Source: CAUPWF01 sp963515125
GTDB lineage: Bacteria > Bacillota > Clostridia > Lachnospirales > Lachnospiraceae
Length of the DNA stretch: 64,000 nt
Direction of reading: 5' to 3'
NCBI GenBank assembly: GCA_052116865.1
Contig: JBQKKG010000005.1
Span: forward strand, 1 to 64,000
Below the pieces are notes generated by a model. The model worked only from the letters and a program-made list of their open reading frames with translations. It did not search any database and was not told the origin of the DNA. The translations under genes were made by a program, and so were the position numbers. Within the stretch, counting starts at the first letter, position 1. Each line of letters begins with the position of its first letter. This document shows positions 1 through 6,080 of the stretch, piece by piece.

Positions 1-501
1 GTCGCAAAATGCAAACTGGATATTGTAGCATCGGTTTCCTAGTTTCTTGGGATTATATCCTTTTGATGCACCTTCTTGATGACCTTCTACGTTGATTACA
101 CTACTATCAATATCAATCGTAATGGATGTCAATTTACTTTTAGTGAGCAGTTTTTTAAAGACTTTAAAATTAATGTCTCTAAACATTTGTGTTGTCTTAA
201 AGGTGAAGTTTCCTAAAAACCGTGACACTGTTTCAGGTTCTTTTACGGAAATATCAAATTCATTAACGAGTGGATCATTTTGAAGGAGCTTTAGACGTTC
301 TAGCTTGTCTATACCAATAAAGTGACCACAGATCATCGTCTTTATATGATTCATCTTGATTTTATTTGTGGAGTCATTATCAAATACGAGGTCATTTTCA
401 ACTAGATCAAAAATCTCATTACTTTTTGCGTTCTCAAGGAGAAGAAAAAGACCTGCATTTGATGTTAGATTCTTAGCTGTGAAATCAATTTTATTAATCA
501 T
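1..501 (-). CDS. IS1380-type transposase, N-terminal part (cut by window edge)
   Basis: The reverse strand reads as one open frame of 167 codons that runs off the left edge, starting at an ATG at 499-501 behind a strong GGGGG Shine-Dalgarno. The N-terminal half resembles IS1380-family DDE transposases: a stretch GHFIGIDKLERL followed by a first catalytic-Asp region DIDSSVINVEGHQEG and the following SKGYNPKK segment are typical of that family. The enzyme would cut and join the ends of its own insertion sequence. Only the first third of a usual 430-470 residue protein is in view, so whether it is intact cannot be judged. Confidence 0.75.
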   Translation of the reverse strand, partial: MINKIDFTAKNLTSNAGLFLLLENAKSNEIFDLVENDLVFDNDSTNKIKMNHIKTMICGHFIGIDKLERLKLLQNDPLVNEFDISVKEPETVSRFLGNFTFKTTQMFRDINFKVFKKLLTKSKLTSITIDIDSSVINVEGHQEGASKGYNPKKLGNRCYNIQFAFCD

Positions 502-593
502 AATTTAACCCCCTTTTTCTGCTTTTGTTACTATTATTGTACCATATATCGACTCATAAAAGCTGATAATTCAACACATTTTTGAGCATTTTT

Positions 594-614
594 CTTTCAC
601 CCAATGGGTGAAAG
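594..614. repeat. 10-bp perfect inverted repeat near IS1380 start
   Basis: CTTTCACCCA and its exact reverse complement are separated by one base, about 95 bp upstream of the transposase start. It could be near the outer end of the IS or an operator. No T-run follows on either strand, so it is not an obvious terminator. Confidence 0.4.
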
Positions 615-748
615 CTGAATTTTGAAGGAACGTATATTTATCAATGCTTTGAGGGTGGTTTATAAAGTACTGACGTAGAATCTCAGTTATATATTTGGCA
701 ATACATATTCTACATCCTTCCAAGATTCAAAAGAATGGTACAGAGAAA

Positions 749-1036
749 AATTGTTGTAATTTCTGGTCCGGTTTCATCTTATAGGTTACAAATGTAAAGG
801 TAATCATATTTTGCCTGACTGCATTAACATCATATGTCGTTCCGTATTCAAATTCATTTTGGATGTTGTTATTGATAGGATTTTTTCTACCATTTACAGG
901 ACCGATAACGAATCTTACATGGATTTACGCTGGCGTGTGGTTAAAAAACGTATTTTGTAAACATGAAAGAGTAATGAATGTATTAATGGCTGTTTCATTA
1001 TTATTCTGTGCAGTCAGTTTAGTGTTCAGTCATTGA
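749..1036 (+). pseudogene. LysE/RhtB-type amino-acid exporter, C-terminal remnant with in-frame TAG
   Basis: One frame reads SGFIL-TAG-VTNVKVIIFCLTA, then a membrane segment WMLLLIGFFLPFTGPITN and a C-terminal stretch WIYAGVWLKNVFCKHERVMN before a TGA at 1034-1036. The order (SGF, then N-x-K-x-I-x-F, then two hydrophobic helices with a K/H-rich linker) is that of the C-terminal half of LysE-family exporters. A TAG at 782-784 sits where many relatives have Gln or Asn. No N-terminal half is visible upstream (615-748 shows nothing coding), so the gene is dead whatever the status of the stop. The last 18 bases overlap the convergent flavodoxin remnant. Confidence 0.55.
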
Positions 1037-1549
1037 TAAATATTTTGATACAAATGAAATTGCATTTTGTATATCAATCTCATTTGGATGATTTTGCGAT
1101 TCAAGGTGTCTGGCATAACCATTATCATCCAAATAATGTGGATGATCAGAAGGGAGCTTTCGCCGATATTCGGTACTATACGAAAGAACTGCACCCTGGC
1201 TTAAAAAAACATCAATACAATGGTTGGACTGATTGATGTAATCAGCAACTTGTCTTTTGATTTTCTGCCCATATTCAGAATCTGGATAATGACCGCATGT
1301 ACCAACAGCAAGGAAATGAGTTCCTTGTAGGTCATTTAACAGTTTTTTTGTATCATCATCTACACAGGCACGTCTGCACCAAAAACACAAGATGTATAGG
1401 TCAGCAGATATGGGCTTTGTATTCATGATGTTAGAGTCCTACATTATGACAGAGTAATTATTTTTTAATAGGTAGGTATATATGCAATTGGCTATTTTCT
1501 CGGTGTTACCAGTCAAAGATGACACAAAGAGTGCAATTTTTTTAATCAT
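1019..1549 (-). pseudogene. BilS-like flavodoxin-family protein split by an in-frame TAG
   Basis: From an ATG at 1547-1549 (AAAGGA Shine-Dalgarno nearby) the frame encodes IKKIALFVSSLTGNTEKIAN, with the S-x-T-G-N-T phosphate loop that binds FMN. A TAG at 1439-1441 follows, and the same frame then continues without shift: ADLYILCFWCRRAC, GTHFLAVGTCGHYPDSEYG and VFLSQGAV. These segments match the flavodoxin-like family that includes BilS of bilirubin reductase operons. Length without the stop would be about 176 residues, normal for the family. No bilirubin reductase gene is visible nearby. The cysteine-rich CFWCRRAC segment is intact. Disruption may be a single nonsense mutation or a sequence error; the similarity call itself is fairly secure. 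Confidence 0.65.
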
Positions 1550-1717
1550 TTTGTATTCCTTTCCATATATAGAGTTTTTTATGTATTGTATCGAAAAGAG
1601 AGTTTTCTTGTGTGACTTACGCAACATAAGATAACGCTCTTTTTTATTATAATGTGCATATTGAATTTCAAAAGCGATTTTTATCGTATTTAATACATGA
1701 ATTAGTTGAGGAAGATT

Positions 1718-2116
1718 ATGTATGAGTTGAAAGTGAAACGAGTTTATGAGGAAGTAAGTAAAGAAGATGGATATCGTATTCTGGTGGATCGGTTATGGCC
1801 AAGAGGAATATCTAAGGCGAAAGTGGACTTTTGGCTTAAAGACATTGCTCCATCTACAGAATTGAGGAAGTGGTATGGTCATGTCGGTGAGCAATATAGT
1901 GATTTCAGAAAGCTTTATGAAAAAGAGTTAGATGAAAAAAATTGTATTCTAGATTTTTTGAATATTTGCAAAGGACATATGAATTATGAAAATGTGACTC
2001 TTCTGTATGCTGCAAATTCTGTAGAAGAAAATAATGCAATTGTTCTCCGGGACTGGATTCTGAAAAAAAAGAATGATGTTGTTAAAACAACAGAAATATA
2101 TTATATACAACATTAG
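1718..2116 (+). CDS. DUF488 family protein
   Basis: A 132-residue protein of the DUF488 family (YeaO type). Diagnostic segments are the N-terminal VKRVYEE, the highly conserved ILVDRLWPRGISKAK, and the acidic SVEENNAIVLRDWI near the end. Family function is not established; some members are proposed to be single-domain nucleic-acid or redox-linked proteins. The start was placed at the ATG six bases behind GAGG rather than at the upstream TTG, because only the ATG is correctly spaced. It opens a run of same-strand genes for NO/oxygen defence, which suggests a stress role, but this is inference. Confidence 0.8.
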   Translation: MYELKVKRVYEEVSKEDGYRILVDRLWPRGISKAKVDFWLKDIAPSTELRKWYGHVGEQYSDFRKLYEKELDEKNCILDFLNICKGHMNYENVTLLYAANSVEENNAIVLRDWILKKKNDVVKTTEIYYIQH

Positions 2117-2152
2117 AATAGATAACAGAGATTACAAAGGAGGAATTAGAAC

Positions 2153-2557
2153 ATGGAGCTAAAAAACTATTTGGAACAGCATGAATCTATTCAAGAAGAA
2201 ATCAATGTAATAAAGAAATTAACATTTGTCCAAAATGCCGGAGAATGTGCAAAAGATATTGCACTACATGTTAGTACGCTTGCAGGAGAAATTAAGGTAC
2301 ATTTATCGATGGAAGATAAGTATCTATATCCAGTATTACTTGAGCGTGGGAATGAGCAGGTAAAGAAGTTGGCTACTGCATATCAAAGTGAAATGGGTGG
2401 ACTTGCAGAAGCATTTGTGCAGTATAAAGACCAATATAATACAGCACCAAAAATATTAAAAAATATACAGAATTTGAAAGTGGATACACAGGATATATTC
2501 GGAAAGATTGAGAAAAGAATTCAAAAAGAAGAAAAAGAACTTTATAAATTTATTTAA
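2153..2557 (+). CDS. Hemerythrin-like domain protein
   Basis: A 134-residue four-helix protein of the hemerythrin-like superfamily that would hold a di-iron site for O2/NO sensing or storage. Candidate ligands are His10 (EQHESI), the H-x-S-x-L-A-G-E-I-K-x-H-L segment around residues 43-56, E-D-K-x-L-Y-P just after it, and the C-terminal RIQKEEKELY. The phrase LSMEDKYLYPVLL is typical of the family in anaerobes. AAAGGAGG precedes the ATG. It lies 36 bases after the DUF488 gene and is followed by DUF1858 and another hemerythrin, so the genes probably share a stress-response role. Confidence 0.85.
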   Translation: MELKNYLEQHESIQEEINVIKKLTFVQNAGECAKDIALHVSTLAGEIKVHLSMEDKYLYPVLLERGNEQVKKLATAYQSEMGGLAEAFVQYKDQYNTAPKILKNIQNLKVDTQDIFGKIEKRIQKEEKELYKFI

Positions 2558-2662
2558 TTATAGAAAGGATTAGGCAATTTACTCAGGAACAAAGATTATA
2601 ATCAGAGACTTATGATTGAAAACAAATTACACAATTTAAATGAATTGTAGGAGGAAAAAATT

Positions 2663-2845
2663 ATGATAACGAAAGAAATGATATTAGGAGAAATTTTAGG
2701 AGTAAAACCAGAAGCAGCAGAAATTTTAATGGGATGCGGAATGCATTGTCTTGGATGCCCATCTTCACAGATGGAGTCTTTGGAAGATGCATGCATGGTT
2801 CATGGATTATCTGTAGATGAAGTGTTAGCTAAATTAAATCAGTAG
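2663..2845 (+). CDS. DUF1858 domain protein
   Basis: A 60-residue protein made entirely of a DUF1858 domain. It has the typical opening ITKEMILGEIL, a central cysteine pair in GCGMHCLGCPSS, and the closing VHGLSVDEVLAKLN. In other genomes this small domain is often fused to or beside hybrid-cluster, Ric or hemerythrin proteins and is thought to work in iron-sulfur or NO-related redox chemistry. AGGAGG lies ten bases before the ATG. The next gene begins 10 bases after the stop, indicating one operon with the two genes that follow. Confidence 0.85.
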   Translation: MITKEMILGEILGVKPEAAEILMGCGMHCLGCPSSQMESLEDACMVHGLSVDEVLAKLNQ

Positions 2846-2855
2846 GAGGAACAGC

Positions 2856-3467
2856 ATGAGTTCATTTTTAGGACCAATTCATAATTGGTTATTTAATAAA
2901 ATTAAGTTTCAGGACGAACTAGTTCAATATATCGTTGGATTTATATACAAAAAGGATTATCAGATTCCACTTCTTGCACAGATGGATCAAAGATATGGCG
3001 TATTAGAGACAGGAGAACTTGCAGATATAATTGACGAAAGCAATATTCATGGATGGCTGCAGGAAAGAATTACCATTGTGGAAAACCGTCTTGCATTTCT
3101 TATTACAATGACTACGGATGAACATCCAGAAATAATCATGGATATTAATGATGCTGTATACGAATTCGGTAAGAATCATGCAGTAGAAAATGGAATCTCT
3201 GTGAAAGAGGCATACGGATACCTGGATAATCTTTTATTAAATGGTATGCCATGTGACGGCGTAAATGAGATTACAAATGAGGATGAGAACAGTATTGCAT
3301 GGGTTCAGACTGTTGATATCCACGCGTCATACTGGCAGATGATTCATGGGAATGTAGAGTATTATTATGCAATCAGAGAGAGCTTAGTAATTGGTATGCT
3401 TGAAAATAGTGGCATATCTTATCAGCACTCAGGAGAACAATCATTTGAACTTAGAAAAGAGGCGTAA
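2856..3467 (+). CDS. Conserved hypothetical protein in hemerythrin operon
   Basis: A 203-residue soluble protein with no domain I can name. It opens SSFLGPIHNWLFNKI, has an acidic middle (TTDEHPEIIMDINDAVYEFG), and near the end shows VDIHASYWQMIHGNVEYYY, in which the conserved-looking His/Asp pair might bind a metal. No signal peptide or membrane segment. AGGAGGA stands just before the ATG. Its stop is immediately followed by the ATG of a hemerythrin gene with no gap, so translation is likely coupled. The placement strongly suggests a partner in NO/O2 or iron-sulfur stress handling, but this is inferred only from context. Confidence 0.7.
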   Translation: MSSFLGPIHNWLFNKIKFQDELVQYIVGFIYKKDYQIPLLAQMDQRYGVLETGELADIIDESNIHGWLQERITIVENRLAFLITMTTDEHPEIIMDINDAVYEFGKNHAVENGISVKEAYGYLDNLLLNGMPCDGVNEITNEDENSIAWVQTVDIHASYWQMIHGNVEYYYAIRESLVIGMLENSGISYQHSGEQSFELRKEA

Positions 3468-4016
3468 ATGTACGGAATTGATCTATTAGTACAGGAACAT
3501 GAAAATATCATTTGTTTTACGGCATATGTAAGAAACCTATGCTGCGATATTCTGGATGGAAAAGTAGTAGATACAAAAGTACTAAGAGGATGTGTGGAAT
3601 TTGGAAAAAATTATGCAGACAAGCATCATCATGGGAAAGAAGAGAAAATTCTTTTTAAATACATGCTAGATAATTTAGGACCTGTTGCAGAAAAGCTGGT
3701 TCGAAATGGTATGCTTGTGGAACATGATCTTGGAAGATATCACATGGGCGAACTTGTAAAAGCAATAGAATTATATGAAGCAGAACCAACAACACAAAAT
3801 AAACTTGCAATTATTACGAATGCATCTGGATATGCGGATTTGATGAAACGACACATTGAAAAAGAAGATGCAGTTTGCTATTCATTTGCACTTCGCATGT
3901 TAAACGATAAAGACAAAGATTTAATTGATAAGGAAACAAAGCAGTTTGAATTGGACGAAGAAATGAATGGTGTTCAGGAAAATTATCTTTCGTGGTTAAG
4001 TGGTTTGGAAAGGTAG
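3468..4016 (+). CDS. Hemerythrin domain protein
   Basis: A 182-residue hemerythrin-family protein. Likely iron ligands are His11 in VQEHENI, the run DKHHHGKEEKILF at about residues 51-63, the central EHDLGRYHM, and RHIEKEDAVCY at about residues 124-134. The H-H-H-G-K-E-E and H-x2-K-E-D motifs are typical of the cytosolic bacterial group tied to NO and oxygen stress. It directly abuts the upstream hypothetical gene and is followed 29 bases later by a ferredoxin, which could supply electrons. No membrane segment. It ends about 265 bases before a strong terminator, so the operon 2663-4231 seems to close here. Confidence 0.85.
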   Translation: MYGIDLLVQEHENIICFTAYVRNLCCDILDGKVVDTKVLRGCVEFGKNYADKHHHGKEEKILFKYMLDNLGPVAEKLVRNGMLVEHDLGRYHMGELVKAIELYEAEPTTQNKLAIITNASGYADLMKRHIEKEDAVCYSFALRMLNDKDKDLIDKETKQFELDEEMNGVQENYLSWLSGLER

Positions 4017-4045
4017 AATGAGTCTGAATCAGAAAGGATATAAAA

Positions 4046-4231
4046 ATGAAATACTTTGTAAATGAATCTTGTATAGGATGCGGAATGTGTGCTGGCATAT
4101 GTCCTGAGGTTTTTCATATGACTGAAGAAGGAATAGCAGAAGCAGATGGTAAGGATGTAGATGCAGTATTTGAAACAAATGCACAGGAAGCAATGGATGG
4201 TTGCCCAGTAGGGGCTATTGAAACCCAGTGA
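4046..4231 (+). CDS. Ferredoxin, single [4Fe-4S] type
   Basis: A 61-residue ferredoxin. Cys9, Cys12 and Cys15 in CIGCGMCAGICPEVF plus the late Cys of DGCPVGAIE supply the four ligands of one [4Fe-4S] cluster. Cys19 has no second-cluster partners and may be free or form a disulfide, as in other monocluster ferredoxins. The acidic middle is normal for an electron carrier. A Shine-Dalgarno AAAGGA lies upstream. Being last in the hemerythrin operon, it is a plausible electron donor for the di-iron proteins. It is followed by an intrinsic terminator. Confidence 0.9.
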   Translation: MKYFVNESCIGCGMCAGICPEVFHMTEEGIAEADGKDVDAVFETNAQEAMDGCPVGAIETQ

Positions 4232-4280
4232 TTTACTTTTAATTAATGGTATAAAAAAAATAGAATAAGATTTAAACAGT

Positions 4281-4317
4281 CCTTCAGAAAAGATAAAAAT
4301 TTCTGGAGGATTTTTTT
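4281..4317 (+). terminator. Intrinsic terminator after ferredoxin
   Basis: A 10-bp stem (CCTTCAGAAA pairing with TTTCTGGAGG, one G-U pair) with a nine-base loop is followed by seven T residues. It closes the hemerythrin/ferredoxin operon. Confidence 0.85.
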
Positions 4318-4328
4318 ATGTATTTTTT

Positions 4329-4372
4329 GCAATCAGCATTTTTATGTTCCAAGTACTTTATGTAAGGAACGA
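4329..4372 (+). repeat. Scrap resembling the leader of the RepA-like gene at 63.4 kb
   Basis: The 15-mer GCAATCAGCATTTTT and the following CCAAGTACTTTATGTAAGGA closely match bases 63283-63322 just before the replication initiator gene. This suggests that a replication module of the same element family once stood here. The rest of 4373-4756 shows only degraded frames that I cannot assign. Confidence 0.45.
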
Positions 4373-4756
4373 CAACAAATCATTATAAGAAACTAATTAT
4401 CACTGAGAGCAATGTCTGCAATTTTATTTTAATTTTATCATTTGATCTTCTATCGGAATAATTTACGGCAGTCTGTTGATTTGTAGCTTTAGAAATATCT
4501 TCAATTAAAGACAATTCTTGACCTTGGAAGATACAACATCAAACAAACCAGAGATAACCGAAAAATCCCAGATTACGATGAAAAGATTCGTGCTAGAAGG
4601 CAGAATAGACCGGTTGCATTGCACTCTGAATCAGATCAATGAAGAGAATGCTCAGCTGAGTGGTCAAGCTGGTCGAGTTCAACAAGTTCTTTGTAGACAT
4701 GCACTCCTGTGATGAACAGTTTATCAAGATGGATAAATAGTAAAATTCATTTAAAG

Positions 4757-4798
4757 TTGATTTATCTCAAGGAAACTTGGAATAGTTTCTGGTATTAT
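4757..4798 (+). promoter_or_regulatory. FNR-like activator site plus -10 (promoter 1)
   Basis: TTGAT-N4-CTCAA (4757-4770) resembles the FNR consensus TTGAT-N4-ATCAA with one mismatch. A -10 box TATTAT begins at 4793, 29.5 bases from the site's centre. This places the site at about -41.5 from a start near 4805, the classical class II activator position. The same spacing occurs at two more promoters in this cluster. Confidence 0.6.
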
Positions 4799-4866
4799 GG
4801 CTTTTGCTAGTGGGTTGATGGTTGGGCGGTTACCTAACAACGAAAAGGAGGATGGGAAAATAAGAT

Positions 4867-5208
4867 TTGAGAGACGCAGAACGAAAACAAATGCAAGATA
4901 AAAATATTGTATCAGAGATGATCAAGATATACTGTAATGGAAATCATGGGACAAAGGGTGATCTGTTGTGCATCTCATGTAATGCATTAGAGCAATATGC
5001 AAGAAATAGGGTAGCGTGTTGTCCTAATGCAGAAACGAAAACATTTTGTTCCACCTGTAAGGTACATTGCTATTCCCAGGAAATGCGCAAGAAAATAAAA
5101 GATGTTATGCGCTATTCTGGGCCAAGAGTAATATACAAACATCCCATTATGGTCATACGACATGTTCTGGATACCATGAATAATTCAAAAAGAAAGGCTG
5201 TCATGTGA
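4867..5208 (+). CDS. Nitrous-oxide-stimulated promoter family protein
   Basis: A 113-residue protein of the 'nitrous oxide-stimulated promoter' family. It has MIKIYCNGNHG at the N-terminus, paired cysteines LLCISCNALEQYARNR, a second cysteine cluster TFCSTCKVHCY, and the conserved tail VMRYSGPRVIYKHPIMVIRH. The eight or so cysteines suggest a zinc or iron-sulfur site. Biochemical function is unknown. The first codon is probably TTG at 4867. The nearest purine block (AAAGGAGG) is about 15 bases upstream, which is long, and the next ATG (codon 9) has no Shine-Dalgarno. It lies downstream of the FNR-like promoter 1 and 16 bases before the DUF4405 gene. Confidence 0.85.
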   Translation: MRDAERKQMQDKNIVSEMIKIYCNGNHGTKGDLLCISCNALEQYARNRVACCPNAETKTFCSTCKVHCYSQEMRKKIKDVMRYSGPRVIYKHPIMVIRHVLDTMNNSKRKAVM

Positions 5209-5224
5209 CAGAAAGGTTGAACAT

Positions 5225-5974
5225 ATGAAACAGAAAGTAAAGATTATTTTAGATATAAGTATGAGCCTGTTATTGATTTTAGCAATGGGCTACCAAATTA
5301 CAGGGAACCTTTGGCACGAAATCGTTGGAATTACCATGTTTGTTTTATACGTTATTCATTGTGCTTTGAATGGGGACTGGTTCAAAAACTTTGCGACAAT
5401 CAAGAACAACTTAAAAGGAAAGCCTGATGCAACGATTGGCTTTATCACCAACATTTTAGTATTGGCTGATATGATAATTTTGGCAATAACTTCTATTATG
5501 ATCTCTAAAAGTGCGTTTGCCTTCCTTGGAATCCAGGCGGCAGATAGTGTTAAGAAAATCCATATGCTTTCTGCGCATATCGGTTTTGTTCTTATTTCTG
5601 TACATGTGGGTGCCCATTTAAAAATGATTTTAAACAAGATTTGTAAGGGGGCAAACATTGACAGAACAAAGAAATCTGTTAAGATTGCAGGAATGGTATT
5701 GGCATTGATTATCGTAATAATTGGCGCCATTTCCTCGATTAAAATAAAACAGGAAATGATGATGAGAGAATCTACACAAGTAACGAATGTAGAAGTTATG
5801 CAGAATGAAGTTGACTTGAACGACGATGCGAATATAAAAGAATCTGAAAATATCGGGTTGCATTATTTCATGTTTATTGCCAAGGCTGGAATGGTAATTG
5901 TGATTACATCCTATGTACTTGAGTGGATGGATTCTAAGGGGAAGAAAAAATCGTCCAGGTCAAAAAACGAGTAA
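5225..5974 (+). CDS. DUF4405 family membrane protein (cytochrome-b-like)
   Basis: A 249-residue integral membrane protein with about six helices (roughly 5-24, 29-47, 73-95, 108-128, 150-172, 210-232). Histidines sit in or beside helices (LWHEIVG, LYVIHCALNGDW, IHMLSAHIGFVLISVHVGAH), the arrangement expected for b-type haem ligation in this group. DUF4405 proteins are thought to be membrane electron-transfer subunits; the reaction is unknown. The gene follows the nitrous-oxide-stimulated promoter protein by 16 bases and the two are likely co-transcribed from promoter 1. A hydrophilic loop of about 35 residues precedes the last helix. Confidence 0.8.
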   Translation: MKQKVKIILDISMSLLLILAMGYQITGNLWHEIVGITMFVLYVIHCALNGDWFKNFATIKNNLKGKPDATIGFITNILVLADMIILAITSIMISKSAFAFLGIQAADSVKKIHMLSAHIGFVLISVHVGAHLKMILNKICKGANIDRTKKSVKIAGMVLALIIVIIGAISSIKIKQEMMMRESTQVTNVEVMQNEVDLNDDANIKESENIGLHYFMFIAKAGMVIVITSYVLEWMDSKGKKKSSRSKNE

Positions 5975-6013
5975 GTATTACCAGAATATTAGTGCAAGCA
6001 AAAACAAAAATAG

Positions 6014-6055
6014 TTGATCTACGTCAATGAAAACCACCTCCATTTTCGTTATAGT
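6014..6055 (+). promoter_or_regulatory. FNR-like activator site plus -10 (promoter 2)
   Basis: TTGATCTACGTCAA (6014-6027) is a 9 of 10 match to the FNR half-sites. TATAGT at 6050-6055 lies exactly 29.5 bases from the centre, giving a predicted start near 6062 and class II geometry. The site is nearly identical to the reverse complement of the one at 7964-7977 (13 of 14 bases). Confidence 0.7.
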
Positions 6056-6075
6056 ACCTATAACGAATGGAGGTG
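6035..6075 (+). promoter_or_regulatory. Long inverted repeat covering the ATPase Shine-Dalgarno
   Basis: The left arm 6035-6053 and right arm 6059-6075 pair along their whole length apart from a two-base bulge, around a five-base loop. The right arm contains the GGAGG ribosome site of the P-type ATPase gene and the left arm contains the -10 of promoter 2. In a transcript reading through from upstream the hairpin would hide the ribosome site. In one starting near 6062 it could not form. Confidence 0.65.
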
Positions 6076-6080
6076 TTCTT

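Noticed and set aside
1661..1671. TTGAATTTCAA palindrome upstream of the DUF488 gene as another FNR site
   Set aside because: The half-sites are too close (11 bases overall instead of 14) and it lacks the -10 spacing shared by the three accepted sites.
4518..4712. 64-codon frame between the ferredoxin terminator and promoter 1
   Set aside because: Composition is plausible, but there is no ribosome site or recognisable family; treated as decayed element sequence.
5356..5863. Reverse-strand frames of 124 and 77 codons opposite the DUF4405 gene
   Set aside because: They are antisense shadows of a membrane protein gene with clear family features.
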